Notes: generated from the letters alone by a model not told the origin. A stretch of DNA of 64,000 bases from Saprospiraceae bacterium (GCA_016718205.1 JADKEB010000031.1:558001-622000), one strand, 5' to 3'. Positions 16,668 through 25,793 are shown, numbered from the stretch's first letter. Numbers and translations are program-made.

Positions 16668-17663
16668 TCAAAAGCTTTTTTTAGTCACTTCTATGATATG
16701 ATTTTGGATATAAGGTGCACCTTCTCTCGCCCCCTGCTCAGGAGATTTGATACAACACTCCCATTCCATCACAGCCCAACCATCAAAACCGTATTGTGAC
16801 AATTTACTGAAAATACTTTTAAAATCTACCTGACCATCACCCAGTGATCTAAATCGTCCCGCTCTTGTCTTCCAGTCAGCAAATCCTCCATATACACCAC
16901 ACTTTCCTGTCGGATTGAATTCGGCATCTTTCACATGGAAGGCCCTGATTCTCTCATGGTAGATATCTATGTATTCCAGATAGTCCAGCTGTTGAAGTAC
17001 GAAGTGGCTCGGATCATACAAAAGACAGGCACGCGGATGATTTTTTATTTTTTCAAGGAATAGCTCATAACTCAGCCCATCATGAAGATCTTCTCCGGGA
17101 TGGATTTCATAACATACATCCACACCACACTCCTCAAAATGATTTAGAATAGGAATCCACCTTGTTGCTAACTCTGTGAATGCCATGTCGATAAGTCCAG
17201 CTGGCCTTTGTGGCCAGGGATACATAGTATGCCATGCCAAGGCACCCGAAAAAGTGGCATGTGCTTTTAATCCCAGTCGCTTGGATGCAGATGCTGCATT
17301 TTTGACTTGTTTTACTGCCCATTCTGTTCTTGCCCTTGGATTATTTCTCAATGCTTGGGGAGCAAAATTATCAAACATGAGATCATAAGCCGGGTGTACT
17401 GCCACTAATTGTCCTTGCAAATGTGTACTCAATTCGGTAATTTCGAGTCCACAACTATTGATTTTACCTTTGAGTTCATCACAATAGGTCTGACTTTCGG
17501 CTGCCAGATCGAGATTGATCAGTCTGCTCTCCCATGTGGGGATCTGGATGCCCTTATAACCTAAGTCCGCCACCCATTGACAGATCGTTTCCAAAGAGTT
17601 GAAAGGTGCCTCTTCTCCCATAAACTGGGCAAGAAAGATAGCAGGTCCTTTGATTGTATTCAT
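16668..17663 (-). CDS. Sugar phosphate isomerase/epimerase (TIM barrel), frameshifted at its extreme C-terminus
   Basis: This 331-residue cytoplasmic TIM-barrel isomerase of the xylose-isomerase-like superfamily includes GIQIPTWESRLINL, THLQGQLVAVHP, VDVCYEIHPGEDLHDG, LLYDPSHFVLQQLDYL, FHVKDAEF and VMEWECC, which give the metal-binding Glu/Asp/His set. The Gfo/Idh/MocA oxidoreductase lies 30 nt upstream in the same direction, a frequent pair in sugar or inositol-type catabolism. The frame stops at 16668, but in the next frame the family-like ending KAFDDFAGAAVDEGLLRKL continues to a stop at 16610-16612. The slip point is a run of seven T at 16676-16682. Confidence 0.85.
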   Translation of the reverse strand: MNTIKGPAIFLAQFMGEEAPFNSLETICQWVADLGYKGIQIPTWESRLINLDLAAESQTYCDELKGKINSCGLEITELSTHLQGQLVAVHPAYDLMFDNFAPQALRNNPRARTEWAVKQVKNAASASKRLGLKAHATFSGALAWHTMYPWPQRPAGLIDMAFTELATRWIPILNHFEECGVDVCYEIHPGEDLHDGLSYELFLEKIKNHPRACLLYDPSHFVLQQLDYLEYIDIYHERIRAFHVKDAEFNPTGKCGVYGGFADWKTRAGRFRSLGDGQVDFKSIFSKLSQYGFDGWAVMEWECCIKSPEQGAREGAPYIQNHIIEVTKKSF

Positions 17664-17693
17664 AATGATTAAGATTTAAATAAGTTTAACTAA

Positions 17694-18845
17694 CTATAGT
17701 TTGATCCATTTTTGTTCGCTCTTTCCGGATTCTATCACTTTGTATATAAACTCCATGCCTCTGACGCCATCTGCTATATCCGGAAAATCTTTATACAACG
17801 GATCAACTTGCACACCGATGATTTGTGCCTGAATACATTTTGCTACATTTCTGTAAATATTAGCAAATGCTTCAAGATATCCTTCAGGATGCCCTGCAGG
17901 AATTCTGGTGTGTGCTGTTGCCTCCTTGCAAATACCTATGCCTCCTGTTCTAAGCAATTCTACCGGACGATCCGCCCATCGAACCACAAGTGTATTGGGT
18001 TCCATTTGTGCCCATTCCAAACCTCCTTTTTCGCCATAGATACGGATACGCAGGTTATTTTCCTCTCCTGCTGATATCTGAGATGCATATAGGATGCCTC
18101 GGGCTCCATTCTCAAAACGAAGCAAAACGTTGCCGTCATCATCCAGCTTTCTACCATCCACCAGTGTACTAATGTCCGCACATAATTCTGAAATTTTTAA
18201 GCCTGTGATATATTCAGCCAGATTTTCAGCGTGAGTACCTATATCACCCATAGCACCCGCTATCCCTGATTTGCTCGGGTCAGTGCGCCAAGCTGCCTGT
18301 TTTTGGTCAGATGCTTCTAGTAGAGTAGATAACCAACCCTGAGGATATTCTACCACTATCTTTTTTATTATACCCAGATCACCACGATGCACCATCTGTT
18401 TGGCTTGTTTGACCATAGGATAGCCTGTATAATTGTGTGTAAGAGCAAAGATGCGATCGGAATGATTCACGAGATTATTAAGTTCATAGGCTTCTTCCAG
18501 ATTGTAGCAAAGTGGTTTATCGCATATCACATGAAAACCATTCTGGATGGCCATGGCAGCAGGTTTGAAGTGCACATGATTGGGTGTCACTATAGATACA
18601 AGATCCATTCTTCGATCAGCCGGTAGTTTTTTTTCAGAGGTGATCATTTGTTCAAAAGAATCATATACCCTATCTGACGGGAGGAATAAATCATCTCCTG
18701 ATACTTTTGATTTTTCCGGATCACTACTAAATGCACCACAGACTAATTCGATCTGTCCGTCCATTAATGCTGCCAATCTGTGTACTGCGCCAATGAAGGC
18801 ACCTTGACCTCCACCAACCATGCCCATTCTAATTTTTCTGCTCAT
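17694..18845 (-). CDS. Gfo/Idh/MocA family NAD(P)-dependent oxidoreductase
   Basis: This Rossmann dehydrogenase is 383 residues long when started at the ATG at 18843-18845 (MSRKIRMGMVGGGQG). That start is preferred over one 15 codons upstream because it places the nucleotide-binding GxGxxG-like motif GMVGGGQGAF at the N-terminus. The conserved EKP-like motif is CDKPLCYNLEEA, with the typical THNYTGYPM and GDIGTHAENLAEY (catalytic-region Asp and His). It probably oxidises a sugar or inositol-type substrate whose product is handled by the isomerase 30 nt downstream. The substrate is unknown. Confidence 0.9.
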   Translation of the reverse strand: MSRKIRMGMVGGGQGAFIGAVHRLAALMDGQIELVCGAFSSDPEKSKVSGDDLFLPSDRVYDSFEQMITSEKKLPADRRMDLVSIVTPNHVHFKPAAMAIQNGFHVICDKPLCYNLEEAYELNNLVNHSDRIFALTHNYTGYPMVKQAKQMVHRGDLGIIKKIVVEYPQGWLSTLLEASDQKQAAWRTDPSKSGIAGAMGDIGTHAENLAEYITGLKISELCADISTLVDGRKLDDDGNVLLRFENGARGILYASQISAGEENNLRIRIYGEKGGLEWAQMEPNTLVVRWADRPVELLRTGGIGICKEATAHTRIPAGHPEGYLEAFANIYRNVAKCIQAQIIGVQVDPLYKDFPDIADGVRGMEFIYKVIESGKSEQKWIKL

Positions 18846-18955
18846 AATTTCTACTTTTGATAAAGAGCGGAAAATTAAGAAAAAGATCAAAAAGAATGGT
18901 AAAAACGAATAAATTTAAAGCTAAAAACCGTTACTTTGTCAAAATTCATTTTTTC

Positions 18956-19708
18956 TCACTTAAATGAAATTTCAAGATTATCTGCCAATTGAAGTATTAA
19001 AGGCATTTGTTCCAAAGAATGAATTTGTTGGGTAGATTTGATATCAAATAGCTTCTTACCATTAAAAAATTTCTGCATGTCCAAAATAATATCAACATTG
19101 GTGACATTTCCTTCAGTTACAATGATTGGTTTTGCGAAAGATATCTTTCTGAAAGCTTCATCTGCTCCCAGGTGCAGTGCAAATGGTGTTTCAGACATTG
19201 GCTTACCGTTTAAAGATATTTGTCCTTCAGGTCTGAAAAAGATATAACTTTTCCAGGATGACCAATATTCGGCAGCAGTACTTAAGATATGTCCCGCTTT
19301 AAAATCTTTAGGTGCTAATGCGTTAAGTGCTTTGGGAACACCTACACCAAAATCAAAAGAGGTGTAAGAACCAGATTTCACACCTTTTATCATATACTCG
19401 TATCCGTTGGCTGGAAGTGGTGAAGTATGACTGACTGTCAAGTTGAGATAATCTATATCTTTAACATTAAAATCTCCATTGATGGACCTGATGGTGAGGT
19501 CTGAGATATAAAAAGACAATCGTGTCATTTGAAATTTCTCTTTGGTCACAGGATAGTCATAGGTTTTAAACATTTCAAATGGTTGATCACCATAAGTGAG
19601 TTTAAATCTGAAGTTGATATCACCGCCAGCTAATTCCATCGGCTTTTTTTCACAGGATGATAACAAAGCTATGGCTACAAAAAGACTGAAAAAGATCTTG
19701 AATTTCAT
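18956..19708 (-). CDS. MbnP-like lipoprotein
   Basis: This protein of about 250 residues has a lipoprotein signal (IALLSSCEKKP). It resembles the MbnP family: INFRFKLTYGDQPFEMFKTY, MTRLSFYISDLTIRS, SFDFGVGVPKALNALAP, YWSSWKSYIFFRPEG and FALHLGADEAFRKI. MbnP proteins are periplasmic copper-related partners of MauG-like di-haem enzymes, but no such enzyme lies nearby here. The ATG at 19706-19708 fits the signal better than the one 12 nt upstream. It is monocistronic as far as can be seen, with a repeat-rich 750-bp intergenic region upstream. Confidence 0.75.
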   Translation of the reverse strand: MKFKIFFSLFVAIALLSSCEKKPMELAGGDINFRFKLTYGDQPFEMFKTYDYPVTKEKFQMTRLSFYISDLTIRSINGDFNVKDIDYLNLTVSHTSPLPANGYEYMIKGVKSGSYTSFDFGVGVPKALNALAPKDFKAGHILSTAAEYWSSWKSYIFFRPEGQISLNGKPMSETPFALHLGADEAFRKISFAKPIIVTEGNVTNVDIILDMQKFFNGKKLFDIKSTQQIHSLEQMPLILQLADNLEISFK

Positions 19709-19748
19709 AATTTTAAACATATAAATAATATAAATAGATTAAAAATTT

Positions 19749-19848
19749 GGGTGAATCCCGAAATTGCACTTTGATAAAAATTCCTTTTGTTTTACCCCAT
19801 CCTCAAGGGAGACAAAAAGAATTTTATAACGATTGAATGAAAAAATGG
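19749..19848 (+). repeat. GGGTGNAYCC-type intergenic repeat, copy 1
   Basis: It starts GGGTGAATCCCGAAATTGCA, contains ATAAAAATTCCTTTTGTTTT and GACAAAAAGAATTTTATAAC, and ends GATTGAATGAAAAAATGG. Related copies lie at 45296-45438 and, inverted, at 54006-54114. There is no coding potential. Confidence 0.7.
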
Positions 19849-20061
19849 AATACGCTCAAAAAAATACTTATTTCAACTATCTGCCAATTTACAAATCAAC
19901 AACTTACATTTTTTTGATGATATCCCGATGTAAAACATTCTTTAGGTATAACGTATTAGAATTAAATATAGTCTCCATTTTGAAATGATTTTGATCATTT
20001 ATGAACATTATTTTTCAAAATATTTTTTTGCAAGATTATTTAATTTTTAATGTCTGTTTTA

Positions 20062-20248
20062 AGAGTATGTTTAAATTTTTATTGTCTTAAAATCAATGTA
20101 TTATGAACCTGACTTCAAAATAATCGCCTTATTTAGTTCACCTGCCCGCCTATGATATAGTTGTCAGGCAGGCTAAATGCGTTGATTATTTTATTGTCAG
20201 AACCATAATCTCTTGATTTACAACTAAGAAAAATTTTAAACATACTCT
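20062..20248 (-). repeat. AGAGTATGTTTAAA inverted-repeat element, copy M1 (long core)
   Basis: It is 187 bp long with terminal inverted repeats AGAGTATGTTTAAA(W)TTT. The core matches, in inverse orientation, the elements at 47060-47246 and 51215-51403, and contains a CCTGCCCGCC...GGCAGG hairpin. It has no ORF and no clear target duplication, so it is MITE-like. Confidence 0.8.
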
Positions 20249-20290
20249 AAAAAGGTGAAAATCTTACCTTTGTATTTAACTATTGTAAAA

Positions 20291-20320
20291 CTTGTTAAAA
20301 CTTGTTAAAACTTGTTAAAA
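20291..20320 (+). repeat. Tandem repeat, 10-bp unit CTTGTTAAAA x3
   Basis: Three exact copies in a row are preceded by the partial unit TTGTAAAA. They lie between a TACCTTTG box (20265-20272) and rlmH. Confidence 0.85.
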
Positions 20321-20468
20321 CCTTAATAATCTGTAAAGAAATAGTATTGTATTTCACTTGGTATGTCGTTTTTTGTCATTCGAAATGAACGTTTAAGGTG
20401 TACCAATTAAGACTCTAATCAGCTGGTGATAGAAATCAATTTCTGTAAATATACCAAAATTTGAATGT

Positions 20469-20936
20469 ATGAAAATTTCTATATGGTCTATCGGAAAAAC
20501 CAACGAACCTTATCTTCAAACCGGAATAGAAAAATATCTTTTGCGGTTAAAACATTATACAAAATTACAATATGAAGAATTTAAAGACATCAAACAGGGC
20601 CAAACAGCGGATGAAACAAAAAAGCGAGAATCTGAATTATTTATGTCTAAATTAAAAAAAGAAGATGTTGTCATATTGCTCGATGAGCAGGGAAAGCAAT
20701 ATGATTCAAAAGGATTTGCTGATTTTATTGAGCAGCAGACTATCCATGCCGGTAAACATATGGTTTTTATTGTTGGAGGTGCATTTGGTCATCATGATAT
20801 TCTTAAAAAAAGAGCCGATCATTTACTTTCATTGTCAAAAATGACTTTTTCACATCAGATGGTCAGACTCTTTTTTGCCGAACAACTTTACAGGGCATAT
20901 ACCATCATCAAAAATGAAAAATATCATAATACGTAA
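20469..20936 (+). CDS. rlmH: 23S rRNA (pseudouridine1915-N3)-methyltransferase RlmH
   Basis: This 155-residue SPOUT-class methyltransferase modifies pseudouridine 1915 in helix 69 of 23S rRNA. The family pattern is complete: MKISIWSIGKTNEPYL at the N-terminus, VILLDEQGKQYDSKGFADFI in the centre, the SAM-binding knot VFIVGGAFGHHD, and the C-terminal MTFSHQMVRLFFAEQLYRAY with the following YTIIKNEKYHN. The length is exactly typical. The ATG at 20469 is the natural start. The long upstream region (about 190 nt from the nearest -7 box) holds the CTTGTTAAAA tandem repeat. Confidence 0.97.
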   Translation: MKISIWSIGKTNEPYLQTGIEKYLLRLKHYTKLQYEEFKDIKQGQTADETKKRESELFMSKLKKEDVVILLDEQGKQYDSKGFADFIEQQTIHAGKHMVFIVGGAFGHHDILKKRADHLLSLSKMTFSHQMVRLFFAEQLYRAYTIIKNEKYHNT

Positions 20937-20947
20937 ATATATTTTAC

Positions 20948-20955
20948 TACTTTTG
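20948..20955 (+). promoter_or_regulatory. Putative -7 box (TACTTTTG) of the rhomboid gene
   Basis: This is an exact TAnnTTTG match 24 nt before the ATG at 20979, in the short gap after rlmH. Confidence 0.5.
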
Positions 20956-20978
20956 ACCTCACAGCAATATTATACTTC

Positions 20979-21605
20979 ATGAGTGCAACATTAATTCTGG
21001 TCATCATCACTTGTATCATCTCGTTTTTATGCTTCAATGATAAAAGACTATTTGATAGTCTCAAACATCATCCTGCAACTGAATACAACAAAGGACAGTA
21101 CTACAGGTGGCTTACTTCTGGATTTGTTCACGGTGACTATATGCATTTATTTGTCAATATGTTTGTTTTATACCAGTTTGGCGGTCTGGTAGAGAGCTAT
21201 TTGCTATATCATTTTGGTACACCAGGAGGGCTTATTTTGTACATAATCACCTATCTACTTATCATCATTATGGGTGATGTTCCTACTTATTTTAAGCATA
21301 AAGAAAATTTTTATTTTGCCAGCGTAGGGGCTTCGGGAGGCGTCTCAGGAATAATATTTACATATATTTTGTTATTCCCATGGCATAATTTGTATTTGTT
21401 TGCCATTGTGCCTCTTCCAGCCATTATTTTCGGAGTATTGTATCTTTGGTACAGTACATGGGCATCCAGAAATCAAAACGACATGATCGATCACGAGGCC
21501 CACTTTTACGGGGCAGTAGCAGGAATACTTATTGCAATCATCTCCAGACCAGAAATTTTTTCAGAATTTCTTGTTAAACTGGTACAGGAATTCCCTTTGA
21601 AGTAA
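20979..21605 (+). CDS. Rhomboid family intramembrane serine protease
   Basis: This 208-residue inner-membrane protease has the rhomboid signature: YRWLTSGFVHGDYMHLFVNM in TM2 (His and Asn of the oxyanion region), the nucleophile motif SVGASGGVSG in TM4, and the catalytic His in DHEAHFYGAVAG of TM6. Six transmembrane helices are visible, with no extra soluble domain. It would cleave single-span membrane proteins within the bilayer; no substrate is suggested by the neighbours. It is convergent with rfbD (gap 18 nt). Confidence 0.93.
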   Translation: MSATLILVIITCIISFLCFNDKRLFDSLKHHPATEYNKGQYYRWLTSGFVHGDYMHLFVNMFVLYQFGGLVESYLLYHFGTPGGLILYIITYLLIIIMGDVPTYFKHKENFYFASVGASGGVSGIIFTYILLFPWHNLYLFAIVPLPAIIFGVLYLWYSTWASRNQNDMIDHEAHFYGAVAGILIAIISRPEIFSEFLVKLVQEFPLK

Positions 21606-21623
21606 AAATATATTGAAAGTTGC

Positions 21624-22520
21624 TTACTGGTCTGCTTTTATAGCCAACAGGCACTCTTTTAATGCCGTGAACCAGTGTGGTATATCCAGTCCAAAAGCCT
21701 CTCTGATTTTGTTTTTGGCCATCACACTCCACAAAGGTCTTACAGCCGGAGTTGGATATTCTGCTGTTGTAATAGACTGGACTTTACAACTCAGCCCTTC
21801 ATCTTTCATGATGCGATCAGCTATGTCATACCAGGAGGTGATGCCCTCACTTGAAAAATTATAAGTTTGATTGAAGAGACTTTGATCAGCACTTTCTGAA
21901 GTCATGGCAGTAATGATATTCAGCACTGCTGATGCAAGATGTCTTGCATACGTAATGGTCCCTAACTGATCATTTACAACATTAAGTTCACTTTTATCCT
22001 TACCCAATTTGAGCATAGTTTTAACAAAATTGTGCCCAAAAGAAGAAACTACCCAGGATGTCCTCAATATTAAGGCTTCTATTTCGCTTGCCCTGATGAT
22101 GTTTTCACCTTCAAGTTTCGATTTGGCATATATACCCGATGGAATACATCTTTCGGTTTCCTTGAGTGGAAATCCATTATAGACATGGTAAACATAATCA
22201 GAGGAAAAGTGCACCAGCCTGACATGTCTTCCTTTGATGGCATTGCAAATAAACTGGCAAGCTTTGGCATTGATCAGAAAACATTCCTCCTGCTCACTTT
22301 CTGCTTTATCTACAGCAGTGTATGCAGCACAATTGATTACATAATCAAAATTTTCAGAAAGTAATACTGCTCTCACTTCTTCTTGATCAGCTATATCGCA
22401 ATCATCTCTTGAAAAAAAATCAAAGCTCATGTATTCATAACTCTGATGCAAGTGTCGAAACTCCTGACCTAACTGACCATCGGCACCAAGGACAGCTATT
22501 TTTATTTTTTTCATGATCAT
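21624..22520 (-). CDS. rfbD: dTDP-4-dehydrorhamnose reductase
   Basis: This 298-residue SDR-type enzyme performs the last step of dTDP-L-rhamnose synthesis. The NADPH-binding motif is VLGADGQLGQEF, the substrate loop VINCAAYTAVDKAESE is the family hallmark, and the catalytic Tyr-x3-Lys is in GIYAKSKLEGE. The start could be 22520 or the ATG two codons later. rfbC lies 157 nt upstream with a possible internal promoter (TATTTTTG at 22540-22547). rfbA and rfbB are not in the window. Confidence 0.92.
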   Translation of the reverse strand: MIMKKIKIAVLGADGQLGQEFRHLHQSYEYMSFDFFSRDDCDIADQEEVRAVLLSENFDYVINCAAYTAVDKAESEQEECFLINAKACQFICNAIKGRHVRLVHFSSDYVYHVYNGFPLKETERCIPSGIYAKSKLEGENIIRASEIEALILRTSWVVSSFGHNFVKTMLKLGKDKSELNVVNDQLGTITYARHLASAVLNIITAMTSESADQSLFNQTYNFSSEGITSWYDIADRIMKDEGLSCKVQSITTAEYPTPAVRPLWSVMAKNKIREAFGLDIPHWFTALKECLLAIKADQ

Positions 22521-22539
22521 TTCACCAAATTAAGTTCCT

Positions 22540-22547
22540 CAAAAATA
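22540..22547 (-). promoter_or_regulatory. Putative -7 box (TATTTTTG) of rfbD
   Basis: This is an exact TAnnTTTG match on the minus strand, 19 nt upstream of rfbD. It could allow expression independent of der-rfbC. Confidence 0.4.
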
Positions 22548-22671
22548 GTGCATCGAATAAACAGGCTGGTAAAATGATTAGTAACACTTGAACATGCCTT
22601 GTGACAAGAGCTTTGCGATATTTTCGTTAGCGATAGATAAAGCATTATTATTAATTCAGATGAATTTTCAA

Positions 22672-23223
22672 TTACAAAGCAAAAGGGGTATGCTGATCAA
22701 AGGTGGGTAAAATCCTGTCTTTGTCAGATACTAAACACTCCTCAGCAGGTAACAGCCAGTCTATTCCCAAAACCGGATCATCATACTTTATGCCTGCTTC
22801 TGCACTAAAATTGTAAAAAGCATCACACTTGTATGCAAATATGGCTGTCGGAGACAGGACTACATAGCCATGGGCAAATCCTTTCGGGACGAACAGTTGC
22901 TTTTTTTGTATATCATTGAGTATCACAGAAAGGTGTTGACCAAAAGTGGATGATTCTTTCCTAAGGTCCACAATCACATCGAGTACTTCACCCTGTACGA
23001 CCCTTACTAATTTTGATTGAGCATGAGGTGGCAATTGATAATGTAAGCCGCGTAAAACACCCCTAACGGACGCTGCCTCGTTGTCCTGTACAAAAGAAAT
23101 GTCCTGCAGTTCATCAGGTAATCCTGAAGCATTATATGTTTCAACAAAGTATCCTCTCTGATCATTCCATACCCGTGGTTCAAAAACCCACACTCCCTGA
23201 AAGTTTGTTTTTATCCAGGCCAT
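22672..23223 (-). CDS. rfbC: dTDP-4-dehydrorhamnose 3,5-epimerase
   Basis: This 183-residue cupin-type epimerase of dTDP-rhamnose synthesis shows the family landmarks: FEPRVWNDQRGYFVETYN, FVQDNEAAS, GVLRGLHYQLPPHAQSKLVR with the catalytic His, GEVLDVIVDLRKES, and FVPKGFAHGYVVLS. The length is normal. It begins 6 nt after the stop of der, so the two are in one transcript. With rfbD downstream it supports rhamnose-containing surface glycan synthesis. Confidence 0.95.
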   Translation of the reverse strand: MAWIKTNFQGVWVFEPRVWNDQRGYFVETYNASGLPDELQDISFVQDNEAASVRGVLRGLHYQLPPHAQSKLVRVVQGEVLDVIVDLRKESSTFGQHLSVILNDIQKKQLFVPKGFAHGYVVLSPTAIFAYKCDAFYNFSAEAGIKYDDPVLGIDWLLPAEECLVSDKDRILPTFDQHTPFAL

Positions 23224-23229
23224 ACTCTA

Positions 23230-24543
23230 TTATTTTTCTCTGAAATATACACTTATTGAAGCTCCGGTGAGTGTAAAATGTTTTCTAAGCTGATTTTCCA
23301 AAAAATGTCTGTAGCTCACTTTTACATGATCCGGATAGTTGCAATAAAAAACAAAAGCCGGGTAAGCCACAGGCAACTGCGCAACATATTTTATCTTTAT
23401 ATATTTCCCCCTGTGAGAAGGAGGCGGGTTTTTTTCTATAATCTCAAGCATGACATCATTCAGGGTTGATGTTTTTATTCTTTGTCGTCTGTTTTCATAG
23501 ACCTCCAGCAATGTCTCGACGGTCTTGAAGATACGTTGCTTTTCATGAACAGAGGTAAATATCACAGGTACGTCCGTAAATGGTGCCATTTTTTCTTTAA
23601 GATTTTTTTCAAAATCTCTGGCGGTGTTGGTTTCTTTTTTGATTAAATCCCACTTATTGACAAGGATGACCAGACCTTTTTTCCTTTTTTGGATCAAGGA
23701 CATGATACTCAAATCCTGGGATTCTATGCCTACACTTGCATCCAGCATCAGCAGGCAGACGTCAGCCTCTTCGATAGCATTGATAGCTCTTAAGACAGAA
23801 TAAAACTCAAGGTCTTCGTGAACTTTGGCTTTTTTTCTTATTCCGGCCGTGTCTATCAGGTAGAACTTTTTGTCAAACTTATTGTAGAGAGTATAGATCG
23901 CATCTCTGGTAGTACCAGGTATGTCAGTAACTATGTTCCTCTCCTCTCCTATCAGTGCATTAGTCATCGATGATTTTCCTACATTTGGCTGACCTACAAT
24001 GGCTATTTTTGGAATATCTTGGTCTAATCCTTCAGGTCCATTCTCGCCTGACGGAAGGATGTCTGCAATGATGTCCAGCAGATCTCCGGTGCCGCTACCG
24101 GAAATGGAAGATATAAAAATGGTATCTTCAAAACCCAAACTCCAAAATTCATTGGCTGACATTTGTCTTTGAGCGTTGTCGACTTTATTGACAGCAAGGA
24201 CTACTCTTTTTGGATTTTTTCTCAACATACGCGCTATCTCCTCATCGAGATCCGTAATCCCTGTGGATACATCCGTCAGAAACACAATAACTCCGGCTTC
24301 GTCCATGGCTATTTGTACCTGACGACGTATTTCTGCTTCAAAAATATCATTTGAACCTTTTACAAAACCTCCAGTATCTACTACAGTAAAATTTTTCCCA
24401 TTCCAATCAGAGAAACCATAAATTCTGTCTCTCGTGACACCACTTACATTATCTATTATGGCTTTTCTTTCTCCAATCAAACGATTAAAAAGTGTGGATT
24501 TACCCACATTTGGTCTGCCTACTATGGCAACTATATGCGACAT
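23230..24543 (-). CDS. der: GTPase Der (EngA), double-GTPase ribosome assembly factor
   Basis: This protein of about 437 residues has two tandem GTPase domains. The first has G1 GRPNVGKST and G3 DTGGF, the second has G1 GQPNVGKSS, DTAGI and NKWD. A KH-like C-terminal domain (KIKYVAQLPVAYPAFVFYC) completes the family layout. Der works in 50S subunit maturation. The start MSHIVAIVGRPN (ATG at 24541-24543) is chosen over one seven codons upstream because it places G1 at the usual position and lies just after a TACCTTTG promoter box. Confidence 0.96.
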   Translation of the reverse strand: MSHIVAIVGRPNVGKSTLFNRLIGERKAIIDNVSGVTRDRIYGFSDWNGKNFTVVDTGGFVKGSNDIFEAEIRRQVQIAMDEAGVIVFLTDVSTGITDLDEEIARMLRKNPKRVVLAVNKVDNAQRQMSANEFWSLGFEDTIFISSISGSGTGDLLDIIADILPSGENGPEGLDQDIPKIAIVGQPNVGKSSMTNALIGEERNIVTDIPGTTRDAIYTLYNKFDKKFYLIDTAGIRKKAKVHEDLEFYSVLRAINAIEEADVCLLMLDASVGIESQDLSIMSLIQKRKKGLVILVNKWDLIKKETNTARDFEKNLKEKMAPFTDVPVIFTSVHEKQRIFKTVETLLEVYENRRQRIKTSTLNDVMLEIIEKNPPPSHRGKYIKIKYVAQLPVAYPAFVFYCNYPDHVKVSYRHFLENQLRKHFTLTGASISVYFREK

Positions 24544-24561
24544 ATAAAATTTTTCAAAATG

Positions 24562-24569
24562 CAAAGGTA
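24562..24569 (-). promoter_or_regulatory. Putative -7 box (TACCTTTG) of the der-rfbC unit
   Basis: This is an exact TAnnTTTG match on the minus strand, 18 nt before the chosen der start. It supports that start over the earlier one, which lies inside the box. Confidence 0.6.
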
Positions 24570-24651
24570 AAAAAAATATCCCTAAAGCATCCCGAATATG
24601 TCGTCATTTTGGAAATATTGCTTTACTTTGTACTATAAATTTTTAAAACAA

Positions 24652-25713
24652 ATGAGCTATAAAAATCATATTTCCAAGTCCATTATTCATCCCAACATCA
24701 TAAGGCAGATTTTTTTCCTGTCTTTATTGCTATTTCTTGGACTGATCATCGTGATGGAACTTTATTATCTCGTCAGTGCTTTTTTCGGAGCAGTGACTCT
24801 TTATGTCATTCTGATGTATCCTGTTAAATATTTAGTTATTATTAAAAAATGGAAGCCTGCATTGGCTGCCATCACATTGATGCTGGTTTCATTCATAGTC
24901 ATGATAATACCTTTAGCTTACATGGGATCTGTGGCCATAGACAAGATCACTCCCATCATCAATAATCCTAGTATAATCAATGATGTGTTTTCAAAAATAA
25001 ATGGTTTTCTGCTTTCTTCTTACAACATTGACATACTCAATGAAACAAATGTTACTAAGGTCACGGGGCAGTTAGTACCATTTGCACAAAAGACGCTGGG
25101 AGGCACGTTTAGTGCTTTGGGCAATATGGTCATCATGTACCTGGTTCTATACTTTTTGCTCGCCAATACAAGAGAAGTAGAAAAATGGCTAAGACAAAGT
25201 GTTCCTTTCAAATCAGCCAATGTAAAGTCTATTATCAAAGATATCAGAGGTTTGGTATACAGCAATGCGTTGGGTATCCCGATCGTCGCTGTAGTTCAGG
25301 GTTTTTGCGGCTTTATCGGTTATTGGATTTTTGGTGTAGAAGAATTTATCCTCATGGGTATACTGACAGCGATCAGTTCAGTAATTCCGATCATCGGTAG
25401 TCTGGCGATATACTTGCCATTGGCTATTTACCAATATGCATTTGTAGGTACCTGGCAAGGGGTCGGGGTAGCACTTTGGGGATTCATTGTAATAGGTTCT
25501 GTAGATAATATTGCCAGATTTGTGGTACAAAAACAACTTGCTGATATCCACCCTTTGGTTACATTACTTGGAGTCATGTTGGGTATTAGTCTCTTTGGAT
25601 TTATAGGTGTTATTTTTGGCCCATTGCTGATTTCAGTATTTTTTATACTTTTTAAAATCTATGTCGATGAATTCGGAAAAGTAGACGCCAATCATCCTGA
25701 CAATATTTCATAA
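24652..25713 (+). CDS. AI-2E family transporter (PerM/YdbI-like membrane protein)
   Basis: This membrane protein of about 353 residues belongs to the AI-2E/UPF0118 family. It has an N-terminal hairpin of two membrane segments (IIRQIFFLSLLLFLGLIIVM). A central soluble-like stretch contains ITPIINNPSIINDVF. The C-terminal half is conserved: SNALGIPIVAVVQGFCGFIG, ISSVIPIIGSLAIYLPLAIY and QLADIHPLVTLLGVMLGISL. Family members are linked to export or Na+/H+ exchange; the substrate here is unknown. An in-frame ATG at 24598 would add 18 residues; the later start is preferred but not certain. Confidence 0.85.
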   Translation: MSYKNHISKSIIHPNIIRQIFFLSLLLFLGLIIVMELYYLVSAFFGAVTLYVILMYPVKYLVIIKKWKPALAAITLMLVSFIVMIIPLAYMGSVAIDKITPIINNPSIINDVFSKINGFLLSSYNIDILNETNVTKVTGQLVPFAQKTLGGTFSALGNMVIMYLVLYFLLANTREVEKWLRQSVPFKSANVKSIIKDIRGLVYSNALGIPIVAVVQGFCGFIGYWIFGVEEFILMGILTAISSVIPIIGSLAIYLPLAIYQYAFVGTWQGVGVALWGFIVIGSVDNIARFVVQKQLADIHPLVTLLGVMLGISLFGFIGVIFGPLLISVFFILFKIYVDEFGKVDANHPDNIS

Positions 25714-25717
25714 AAAT

Positions 25718-25752
25718 AAAAGGCGGCCCTTTCTTTAAAGCAGCCGCCTTTT
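25718..25752. terminator. Bidirectional terminator between convergent genes
   Basis: AAAAGGCGGC (25718-25727) pairs with GCCGCCTTTT (25743-25752). The A and T tracts serve both the transporter gene and the convergent lipoprotein gene. Confidence 0.85.
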
Positions 25753-25793
25753 AATCAAATCACTGAAATTCAGGATTCTTAAATCAACAATAA

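Noticed and set aside
20281..20320. Possible CRISPR array from the CTTGTTAAAA repeats
   Set aside because: The units are 10 bp and directly contiguous with no spacers, and no cas genes are present.
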